From the NCBI GenBank assembly GCA_021777685.1, contig JAJYDH010000357.1, positions 1 through 6,888 on the forward strand: 6,888 bases of DNA, read 5' to 3'. The notes beneath the pieces were generated by a model, which was not told where the DNA came from, ran no database searches, and saw only the letters and a program-made list of their open reading frames with translations. Both the position numbers and the translations under genes were made by a program. The first letter of the stretch is position 1, and every line of letters begins with the position of its first letter. The DNA is from Planctomycetota bacterium (GTDB lineage: Bacteria; Planctomycetota; Planctomycetia; Isosphaerales; Isosphaeraceae). This document shows positions 1 through 5,177 of this stretch, one piece after another.

Positions 1-1236
1 GGGGCCGGAAGCCAGGCGAGATTCGTGCCCGACGCGGGTCCCTGCCCTCGGCGCGAGGCGCCTGAGGCACCAGGTTGGGCCCGGCGAGGCACCGTGGAAG
101 GTCTCCGTCTCGGGGGGATGGGCGTCCTCGGCGGGATGGTCGTCGGCTTCGGGGGGGGCTTCCGCGATCGGGCCGGCGTCGTCGAAGTCCGTCTCGTCGA
201 CGGTGGTCTCGGTCGGATCGGCCTCTTCGACGGTCACTCCCCCCTCGTCGACAACGTCCTCCGGCGGGACATCGGAAAGGGCCGGGCCCTCGGTCGGCTC
301 GGACTCCTCGGCGTCCGACGATGGCTCGTCGGTCGCCTCGGAGCTTTCGCCTCCCGGCTCGGCCTCGGCCGGGTCGTCGACCGGCTCGGGGGGGACTTCG
401 AGGCGGCTCGCGTCGGGCACCTCGTCGGGCTCATCGGCCCGCGGCGTGTTACCGCCGACGGCCGAGAATCCTTCGAAGTTCCCGGGCGATCCGGCCTCTC
501 CGTCGCCCTCCAGGGCGGTCGTCGGCCCCGATTCCATTCCCTCGTCGGGATCACCTTTCGGGCCATCGACGGGGTCGATGGCGGGTCCGGCATCCTCGGC
601 GGGCCCTTCGACGAGGGCGGGCTCCTCGGACGGGCCTTCCGGCCGATCCGGGGCATTGCCTTCGTCGACTTCGGACGGTTGCGGCGTGGCCGGGACCTCG
701 ACCGGGACCCCCACGGTTTCGTGGGGGCCGGCCTCGGCCTGGCCTTCGGCGACTTCGGCCCGGACGAACTTGCCGGGACCGACCTCGATCCAGGTCGCCT
801 CGGTGGGCTCGGGGGTTGGCTTCGTCTTCCTCGCCCGGCCCTTCCCCCGACGGCCCTTTGTAGGAGCCGCCGGGGTGCCCTGCTCCGATCCGGCCTCCGG
901 GCCCCCGGCCGAGGCCGGGGCGTCCGAGGTCGGTTCCGGGCCGTCGAGGCCCTCGGCCGGCGAGGCCGGCTCCGGGGTCGATTCGCCCGCATCCCCTTCG
1001 GCCGTATCGCCTTGCGGGCGAGGGGCCGGGGGGGACAGGATCAGGGCCATCAGGATCAGGTAAGGGATGACGAGCCACGCCGAGACCCAGGAGGCGACCG
1101 CCCAACTGGTCCCCGCGATGAGCAGGGCCAGCGCCGCCGTCGAGGCTCCCCTCAGGCCGGGTCGGGCCGTTGCCGGCCGATCGGTCGAGGGTCCTTCGGG
1201 ACGGTCGTCGGGGGTGGTTCCGTGGTCGATCCGCAC
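1..1236 (-). CDS. Membrane-anchored acidic Pro/Glu-rich protein, partial (C-terminus beyond left edge)
   Basis: I do not recognise the family. The frame is open from an upstream stop at 1330-1332 to the left edge (412 codons from the chosen start). The only good start is GTG at 1236, preceded by GGAG with a 9-base spacer; no ATG occurs before the membrane segment. Residues 1-29 are polar and Arg-rich. Residues 31-67 are strongly hydrophobic (ALALLIAGTSW to LVIPYLILMALIL), either one long or two short membrane helices. After that come about 300 residues rich in Pro, Glu, Asp, Ala and Gly, interrupted by a basic patch at 127-139 (KGRRGKGRARKTK) and a more ordered stretch at 148-162 (TWIEVGPGKFVRAEV). 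Third codon positions are almost all G or C, which supports this frame over the overlapping ones. The last 20 or so residues turn basic (RRLAPRAGTRVGHESRLASGP region), so the real C-terminal part or a frame break may lie there. It is transcribed divergently from the AhpD-like gene. Existence of the gene is fairly sure; its function is unknown. Confidence 0.65.
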   Translation of the reverse strand, partial: MRIDHGTTPDDRPEGPSTDRPATARPGLRGASTAALALLIAGTSWAVASWVSAWLVIPYLILMALILSPPAPRPQGDTAEGDAGESTPEPASPAEGLDGPEPTSDAPASAGGPEAGSEQGTPAAPTKGRRGKGRARKTKPTPEPTEATWIEVGPGKFVRAEVAEGQAEAGPHETVGVPVEVPATPQPSEVDEGNAPDRPEGPSEEPALVEGPAEDAGPAIDPVDGPKGDPDEGMESGPTTALEGDGEAGSPGNFEGFSAVGGNTPRADEPDEVPDASRLEVPPEPVDDPAEAEPGGESSEATDEPSSDAEESEPTEGPALSDVPPEDVVDEGGVTVEEADPTETTVDETDFDDAGPIAEAPPEADDHPAEDAHPPETETFHGASPGPTWCLRRLAPRAGTRVGHESRLASGP

Positions 1237-1376
1237 GCGAGGCCGCTCCGGTCCTTCGAAGCTACCGACGAAGGGGGCGAGACGCCGCCGCCGGCCCCCT
1301 CCGGCATCTATCGGACGCCTCGCCGGGGCTCACCGCCGCTTTCGGGGCGAAGGGCCTTGCGGACGCCCGACGATCC

Positions 1377-1396
1377 TCGACAATCGCCAATGTCGA
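1377..1396. promoter_or_regulatory. Inverted repeat in the divergent intergenic region
   Basis: TCGACA (1377-1382) and TGTCGA (1391-1396) form a perfect 6-bp inverted repeat with an 8-bp spacer. It lies between two divergent genes, 42 bp before the chosen start of the AhpD-like gene, and overlaps an alternative ATG at 1390. It could be an operator for either gene. In this GC-rich DNA a 6-bp repeat can also occur by chance, so the call is tentative. Confidence 0.25.
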
Positions 1397-1437
1397 CCCA
1401 ATTGCCTAGCCCAACCCTCGCCGAGGACCCCAAAGTC

Positions 1438-1869
1438 ATGCCGGACAAACCTTTAGCCACCGTCCGACCCGTCGAGGAGGCGACGGCCTCGCCCCGGGTC
1501 GCCGCGATCTTCGCCGACATCAGGGCCACCAAGAAGCTCGACTTCGTCCCCAACTTCTGGCGGGTCCTGGCCACCGACCCCGACCACCTGGAGCTGATCT
1601 GGACCCGGCTCAAGGCGATCATGCACCCGGAGGCCTCGGGGAGGCCGTCGAGGCTCGACCCCCTGACCCGCGAGATCATCGCCCTGGCCGTCTCCAGCAC
1701 CAACGGCTGCCCGTACTGCGTCCATTCGCACACGGCGGCCGTCCGCAAGCTCGGGCTGGATGTCCAGGGGCTGGGGGAGGTTATGGCCGTGGTCGGCCTG
1801 TTCAACGCGACCAACGCCATCGCCCACGGCTACCAGATCGAGCCCGACGTCTTCCCGCCTCAGGACTGA
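1438..1869 (+). CDS. AhpD/carboxymuconolactone decarboxylase-like peroxidase-related enzyme
   Basis: The 143-residue protein belongs to the AhpD-like fold, small all-helical enzymes that reduce peroxides or recycle peroxiredoxins through a CxxC disulfide. The active-site pattern is complete: Glu79, Cys91, Cys94 and His98 are spaced E-x11-C-x2-C-x3-H as in AhpD, within the stretch around NGCPYCVHSHTAAV. The N-terminal half (DFVPNFWRVLATDPDHLELIW) resembles the uncharacterised peroxidase-related subfamily, and the length fits a single domain. No signal peptide is visible, so it is probably cytoplasmic. I chose ATG 1438 because GAGGA (1423-1427) precedes it by 10 bases; the in-frame ATG at 1390 would add 16 residues but has no ribosome-binding site. 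The frame also stays open far upstream, but that part reads as antisense of the acidic-protein gene. The last codons (PDVFPPQD) lie in a 43-bp repeat that recurs at 4605-4647. Substrate and electron donor cannot be read from sequence. Confidence 0.88.
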   Translation: MPDKPLATVRPVEEATASPRVAAIFADIRATKKLDFVPNFWRVLATDPDHLELIWTRLKAIMHPEASGRPSRLDPLTREIIALAVSSTNGCPYCVHSHTAAVRKLGLDVQGLGEVMAVVGLFNATNAIAHGYQIEPDVFPPQD

Positions 1870-1878
1870 ATCGCCGGC
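1836..1878 (+). repeat. 43-bp direct repeat, copy A
   Basis: This stretch matches 4605-4647 at 41 of 43 positions in the same orientation; the mismatches are A1841/G4610 and T1871/G4640. Here it encodes the last residues of the AhpD-like enzyme (IEPDVFPPQD), its TGA stop and 9 bases after it. Similarity stops abruptly on both sides. The two copies enclose the DUF417-P460-P460-regulator block. Confidence 0.85.
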
Positions 1879-1899
1879 GACGACCCGGAAAGCGGGGGC

Positions 1900-1930
1900 G
1901 AAAGCCCGGCCGGTCGCTCGGCCGGCTTTC
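1900..1930. terminator. Bidirectional hairpin between convergent genes
   Basis: The arms GAAAGCCCGGCCG (1900-1912) and CGGCCGGCTTTC (1919-1930) pair over 12 bp with one bulged C and a 6-base loop. The hairpin starts 30 bases after the AhpD-like stop and overlaps the stop codon of the convergent DUF417 gene, so it could end transcripts from both sides. Neither strand has a long U-tract after the stem; only the AAA/TTT at its base helps. It may therefore be a weak terminator or an mRNA-end stabiliser. Confidence 0.5.
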
Positions 1931-2408
1931 ACCGAGGGGGGGCCTCGGCGGCGTCCAGACGCGTGCGGACGGCCGCCAGCGCCTCGCCGGCCGTGAAGAT
2001 CGACACCCCCAGCAGGACCACATCCTTGAGCACGAACTGCCCCGGCATCGCCGACAGCGCCGGGAAGCCGCCCAGGCTCGGCTCCCAGCCGGGCGTGGTG
2101 ACCAGGAAGCTCAGCGTGGTCAGGAACATCCCCGCCGCGAGCCCGCTGCCCGCAGCCGAGCCGATCGGCCAGACCGGCCGGAGCGCGATGAGCACCCCGA
2201 CGGCGATCTCGACCGCCCCCAGCAGCGAGGAGAACCCGCCCACGCTCAGGAATCGATAGATCCATCCCATCAGCGGGCTGTTCGTCACCATCGGCCTGAT
2301 GCCCTCGGCCTCGTAGGCCGTGAACTTCATCGCGCCGATCCAGAGCAGGACGATCACGAGCCCGTAGCGGGAGACGTGCGTGCCGATCCGTTGCAGCCTT
2401 TCAGCCAT
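1929..2408 (-). CDS. RclC/YkgB-like DUF417 family inner-membrane protein
   Basis: The 159-residue protein has four predicted membrane helices (about 15-29, 58-76, 82-103 and 125-145). It carries motifs I recognise from the DUF417 family, whose best-known member is E. coli RclC (YkgB) of the reactive-chlorine resistance operon: WIGAMKF (23-29), YEAEGIRP followed by NSPLM (32-47), LSFLVTTP (99-106), GFPALS (114-119) and VLKD (126-129). It is shorter than RclC because the loop between helices 1 and 2 is reduced. I chose ATG 2408 because GGGGG lies 6 bases before it; ATG 2435 would add nine residues (MLHQMWGST) but has no ribosome-binding site. It follows the second P460 gene by 69 bases on the same strand, so it is probably the last gene of that operon. 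Biochemical activity of this family is not established. A link to oxidative or chlorine stress is inferred from RclC and from the operon. Confidence 0.85.
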   Translation of the reverse strand: MAERLQRIGTHVSRYGLVIVLLWIGAMKFTAYEAEGIRPMVTNSPLMGWIYRFLSVGGFSSLLGAVEIAVGVLIALRPVWPIGSAAGSGLAAGMFLTTLSFLVTTPGWEPSLGGFPALSAMPGQFVLKDVVLLGVSIFTAGEALAAVRTRLDAAEAPPR

Positions 2409-2477
2409 CGTAGACCCCCACATCTGGTGTAGCATTCATGACCAGCAATGATTTGATTCGTCGGGACACCCCGCGAC

Positions 2478-3050
2478 TCAACGCGTCGGGTCGCGATCGC
2501 CGAGGATCGGATATCCCCTGACATAAAGCCAGTCGTCCTTCCTGGCCGGCAGGTGGCACGACCGGCAATCGATCGAGTAATCGGTCGCCACGTTGCGTGC
2601 GGGCTCTTCGGCCCGGAACAGGGCCCAGCCCCAGCCGTCGCCCCAGAGGTCATTGCCGGGGAATCGCCCCTTCGAGTCCTTGACCATCACGAACCAGAGC
2701 TTGACGCCCGAGGCCCAGTGGGATTGCCCCGTGGTCAGCTTATCCGAGCCGACCCGGGTGACTTCCTTCACGAGCACCGCGCCGTCGGGAAACTTGCCGT
2801 CCCGGCGATACGCCCGGATGTCCTCCGGCCGCGTGTAGACGTTGTGCAGCTCGTCGAGCGGCCGGCCCGGCTTCGAGGCCACGGCGAATGTGCCCAGATG
2901 CGAGAAGGTCTCGCGATAATCGGCCGGCCGCGAGATGCCGCCGTCCTTGGTGACATAAGGCGAGAAGTCGTCCGGCCGCGCCGCGCCGGACGCGACCGTC
3001 GCCGCGACGAGCGCCGTCGCGGCCAGCCTGCGGGGAACCTTGGTATCCAT
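2478..3050 (-). CDS. Cytochrome P460 family protein, second paralog (divergent)
   Basis: The 190-residue protein has an N-terminal signal peptide (MDTKVPRRLAATALVAATVA, cleavage probably after SGAA) and is expected in the periplasm. A c-type haem motif CRSCH is at 162-166. Lys95 in the stretch FPDGAVLVKEV matches the lysine that cross-links to the haem in Nitrosomonas P460, 67 residues before the haem cysteine. P460 proteins oxidise hydroxylamine or bind NO through this modified haem. Compared with the neighbouring paralog, the sequence GLEAS containing the distal Glu is replaced: anchored on the shared VKDS/IKDS motif, Phe120 sits where the other has Glu132. The distal pocket may therefore be more like the NO-binding cytochromes than a hydroxylamine oxidase. 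ATG 3050 is preceded by AGGCGG at 8 bases. It lies 48 bases after the first P460 gene and 69 bases before the DUF417 gene, all on one strand. Family is confident; reaction is not. Confidence 0.88.
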   Translation of the reverse strand: MDTKVPRRLAATALVAATVASGAARPDDFSPYVTKDGGISRPADYRETFSHLGTFAVASKPGRPLDELHNVYTRPEDIRAYRRDGKFPDGAVLVKEVTRVGSDKLTTGQSHWASGVKLWFVMVKDSKGRFPGNDLWGDGWGWALFRAEEPARNVATDYSIDCRSCHLPARKDDWLYVRGYPILGDRDPTR

Positions 3051-3098
3051 GATGTGTGCCGCCTGGGGTTTGGGGAGACCGACGTGACCTCGCCAGCC

Positions 3099-3698
3099 TC
3101 ACCTCGGCCGCGGGGCGGAGGCTCGCAGGACGGGATAGTACTGGCTGAACACATAGTCCTTCGCGGCGCCGGTCTCGTGGCAGGCGTTGCACGAGGCGGC
3201 GGTATTCTTCGCCACCTCCGCCTTGAGCGGGTACTTGTGGCCGAAGCTGAAGTAGGCCCAATTGCCGGGCTCGTCCTTGAACCGCGCCGAGTCCTTGATC
3301 GACGCCTCCAGGCCCCGGAAGTCCCCCATGAAGTAACCCTTGCCGCTGGTCGCCTCCCTGGCGCCGGCGCCGATGAGCTCCTTGACCATCACCGTACCGT
3401 CGCGGAACTCGCCGGTCTTCTCGTAGTGGGCGAAGCTCTCCGGGTCCATGTAGACGGCGTGGAACTCGGGGAAGGATGCCTCGCCGTCGTTGAGGTCGTC
3501 GGGGGTCAACGGCGTGCCGACGTACACCCATCGGCGATAGCCGACGGGTTGCTTGAGCTTGCCGTCGGGGGTGAATTCGACACCGGGCACCCTCGGGACC
3601 TCCGAGGGCGCCGCCCCGGCCAGCATGTAGGACAGGCCGCCGATCCCGACCAGGGCCGCGACGCTCGCCGCCAGACTCGACCGATATGCTCCAGTCAT
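3099..3698 (-). CDS. Cytochrome P460 family haem protein, first paralog
   Basis: The 199-residue protein starts with a hydrophobic export signal or anchor (about residues 7-30, AASVAALVGIGG and on) and should act in the periplasm. The body follows the Nitrosomonas europaea P460 pattern closely: YRRWVYVGTPLTPDDLNDG (54-72), FPEFHAVYMDPES (76-88), TGEFRDGTVMVKEL (95-108), GYFMGDFRGLEAS (122-134) and EPGNWAYF (144-151). The haem motif CNACH is at 171-175. Lys106 corresponds to the lysine that cross-links to the haem, and Glu132 to the distal-pocket glutamate linked to hydroxylamine oxidation. The canonical residues of an active P460 are therefore present, with hydroxylamine or NO as likely ligand; this assignment is from family knowledge. 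ATG 3698 has a strong GAGGGA site 5 bases upstream. It is the first gene after a Crp/Fnr-type promoter at 3771-3813 and probably heads an operon with the second P460 and DUF417 genes. Confidence 0.92.
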   Translation of the reverse strand: MTGAYRSSLAASVAALVGIGGLSYMLAGAAPSEVPRVPGVEFTPDGKLKQPVGYRRWVYVGTPLTPDDLNDGEASFPEFHAVYMDPESFAHYEKTGEFRDGTVMVKELIGAGAREATSGKGYFMGDFRGLEASIKDSARFKDEPGNWAYFSFGHKYPLKAEVAKNTAASCNACHETGAAKDYVFSQYYPVLRASAPRPR

Positions 3699-3770
3699 GA
3701 TTCTCCCTCGCGGACTCCGGGCAGGGCGATCTCGGGCCGTCGTCCGATCGCGACGGCTCGCCCGATGGAG

Positions 3771-3813
3771 ATGCTAACCGCCGCGAGGAGGGCGGGCTGT
3801 CATCCTGATGACA
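3771..3813 (-). promoter_or_regulatory. Class II Crp/Fnr-type promoter of the P460 operon
   Basis: The palindrome TGTCATCCTGATGACA (3798-3813) has two perfect 7-bp arms and the exact spacing of Crp/Fnr operators (TGTCA-N6-TGACA). Reading on the minus strand toward the P460 genes, a -10-like hexamer TAGCAT occupies 3776-3771. With +1 placed at 3764, the palindrome centre is at -41.5 and replaces the -35 box, as in activator-dependent class II promoters. There is no good -35 element in the GC-rich DNA between them. The start codon at 3698 leaves a leader of about 65 bases. The half-site TGTCA differs from Crp (TGTGA) at one base and resembles the site reported for the CO sensor CooA. The regulator encoded directly upstream is the obvious candidate to bind here. 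Confidence 0.65.
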
Positions 3814-3834
3814 ATCCCCGGACCCGGGCCCGAC

Positions 3835-4512
3835 CTACCCGGCGGCGATGCGATCCAGGCCGGAGAGATCATCCACGCAGAAGTAACATCGCGTGTACTC
3901 GATCAGACCCTCGCCCCGCATCCGGGACAGTTCGGCGCTGATGACGGGTCGGGCCGCTCCGACGAGCTCCGCCAGGTCTTCGTGGGTCAGGCGGACGTCG
4001 ATCGTGTGGCCGTGCCGGCAGCGTTGGCCTTCGAAGCAGATCAGGTCCCGGAGCGTGGCGGCCACCCGGGCCCGAATCGGCGAGGTGAACTGCCAGAGCA
4101 GTCGACGCTCGAGGAAGTGCGCGCGGGCCGTCGCCGATTCGAGCAGCAGGGTGGCGAATTCGGCCCGGCTCCGCGCCTCGGCCTCGATCTCCTGGCGATC
4201 CAGCTCGATGACCTTCGCCGGGCCGTGGGCGGCGGCCAGCTCGTGCTGGGGCGAGGCAAACCCGCGGAACGCGCCCGCCCCGAACGGCCGATCGCCGAAG
4301 AGGCCGCCCCGGCCCTGGATCAGCCGGATGGAGCGACTGCCGTCGACGCGCGGGTCGAGCAGCTTGACGTACCCGGCCGCCACCACCCAGCAACGCCCCT
4401 CGGGGATCGTCGAGTAGACCGATTCCCCGGCGGCCAGCGACCGCTGGCGCGCCGATCCGGCCCGCGCGCAGGCCCGGATGAATCGCCCGGACCATTCGGC
4501 CTCCAGCAGCAT
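3835..4512 (-). CDS. Crp/Fnr family transcriptional regulator
   Basis: The 225-residue protein has Crp/Fnr architecture: an N-terminal beta-roll sensor (about 20-110, with the family turn GRGGLFGDRPFG at 67-78), a long dimerisation helix (about 110-140) and a C-terminal winged helix-turn-helix (about 145-210). The helix-turn-helix reads LTHEDLAELVGAARPVISAEL, then RMRGEGLI. In the recognition helix Pro takes the place of the Glu that reads TGTGA in Crp, which fits a different half-site. The sensor lacks the RxxS pattern of cAMP binders after the phosphate cassette and has no N-terminal cysteine cluster of Fnr type; cysteines are scattered (15, 41, 159, 165, 209, 212). ATG 4512 is clear, with GGAGGG 5 bases upstream. 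The frame is open further upstream to 5181, but those codons do not resemble the family. The gene ends 136 bases before the P460 operon and probably controls it through the palindrome at 3798-3813. The ligand is unknown; NO, CO or redox are possible. Confidence 0.9.
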   Translation of the reverse strand: MLLEAEWSGRFIRACARAGSARQRSLAAGESVYSTIPEGRCWVVAAGYVKLLDPRVDGSRSIRLIQGRGGLFGDRPFGAGAFRGFASPQHELAAAHGPAKVIELDRQEIEAEARSRAEFATLLLESATARAHFLERRLLWQFTSPIRARVAATLRDLICFEGQRCRHGHTIDVRLTHEDLAELVGAARPVISAELSRMRGEGLIEYTRCYFCVDDLSGLDRIAAG

Positions 4513-4597
4513 CGTGACCCTCCAAATATCGCCGAGCGGCTCGGTGGCCGGGAGGGCGACCCGGCTCGATCCCCGGACCCGCCAAGTCATCGGCCGG

Positions 4598-4620
4598 GAC
4601 GTCGGATCGGGCCCGACGTC
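4598..4620. promoter_or_regulatory. 8-bp inverted repeat upstream of the regulator gene
   Basis: GACGTCGG (4598-4605) and CCGACGTC (4613-4620) are perfect inverted arms with a 7-base spacer. The element starts 8 bases after the stop codon of the permease remnant and 85 bases before the regulator start, on the minus strand. It could be a transcription-end hairpin for the upstream fragment (no U-tract follows) or an operator for the regulator gene. The right arm belongs to the 43-bp repeat but the left arm does not, so copy A lacks this structure. Confidence 0.4.
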
Positions 4621-4647
4621 TTCCCGCCTCAGGACTGAAGCGCCGGC
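4605..4647 (+). repeat. 43-bp direct repeat, copy B
   Basis: This copy matches 1836-1878 with two mismatches, same orientation. It lies at the 3' end of the minus-strand permease remnant and includes that frame's TGA stop (4629-4631) and its last codons. No sequence related to the AhpD-like gene precedes it, so it is not the tail of a second full gene copy. Its distance from copy A is 2769 bases. Confidence 0.85.
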
Positions 4648-5133
4648 TCGGCCACCTCCGACTCTCGCGGCTCCTTCTCCGGGATCGGCGCCGAATCCCT
4701 CATCCTCGGGCGGTCGAGCCAGCCGTCGAACCGCCCGACCGATCGGTACGTCAGGAAGGCCGCGACCGAGCCGTAAATCCCCATCAGGAACAGGCCGATG
4801 ACGATCGAGGGCAACCAGCTCACGGCGAGTATGTCGCCCGTCGTCGCCTCCCGCCAGACCTGGGCGAAGTCCGCGTATGACACCAGCGGCCCGAACACGA
4901 CCCTCGCCGGCAGGCCGACATACGACACATATCGATCCCAGACGCCGTATTCCCAGAGCGAGAGGAGCAAGAAGGCGGGATAGCCGTAGAGCAGGGCCAG
5001 GGTCACGATCGTCGAGGTCAGCGCCTTCGACGTCGTCGACGCCCGGACCGAGGCGTGCGAGCCGCAGGGCATAGTACCGCCGACGCCGGGCGGTCCGGAG
5101 CAGCTCGGCGCGGAAGACGGGTCCCAGAAGCAT
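4629..5133 (-). pseudogene. Collapsed ABC-2 type transporter permease (N- and C-terminal remnants)
   Basis: From ATG 5133 the frame reads MLLGPVFRAELLRTARRRR then YYALRLA. This is a start I associate with planctomycete ABC-2 permeases, where a membrane helix should follow. Here the frame turns into non-membrane sequence (LARLGPGVDDVEGADLDD). Another frame, from about 5055 to the stop at 4629, gives a clear membrane-protein tail: SKALTSTIVTLALLYGYPAF, then SWLPSIVIGLFLMGIYGSVA and a cytoplasmic end FDGWLDRPRMR, which looks like the last helices of such a permease. The two pieces meet near 5040-5065 with a frame change, and several hundred residues of the usual protein are missing. I read this as an out-of-frame internal deletion. 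An alternative is a small two- or three-helix membrane protein starting at ATG 5072 (MPCGSHAS); GGCGG lies 5 bases before it. The C-terminal codons overlap the 43-bp repeat. The fragment follows the hydrolase gene by 44 bases on the same strand. Confidence 0.55.
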
Positions 5134-5177
5134 GGTCGCGCGGCCGATGCCGGAATCCGTCGACGCACTCGGCCGGG

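Noticed and set aside
25..1869. 614-codon plus-strand frame ending in the AhpD-like enzyme, suggesting a large fusion protein
   Set aside because: Residues before about 455 are Arg/Gly-rich with no domain pattern and are antisense to the acidic membrane-protein gene. A ribosome-binding site and start at 1438 give a normal single-domain enzyme.
2412..2445. CTGGT-N11-ACCAG inverted repeat between the second P460 and DUF417 genes
   Set aside because: Only 5 bp of stem with a long loop; it is too weak to call a terminator or operator in DNA of this composition.
2553..3941. 462-codon plus-strand frame across the P460 genes
   Set aside because: It is the reverse strand of two clear P460 genes with CxxCH motifs; its own product shows no recognisable domain.
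3808..4638. 276-codon plus-strand frame ending in PDVFPPQD like the AhpD-like enzyme
   Set aside because: The shared ending comes only from the 43-bp repeat; the rest is antisense of the Crp/Fnr regulator.
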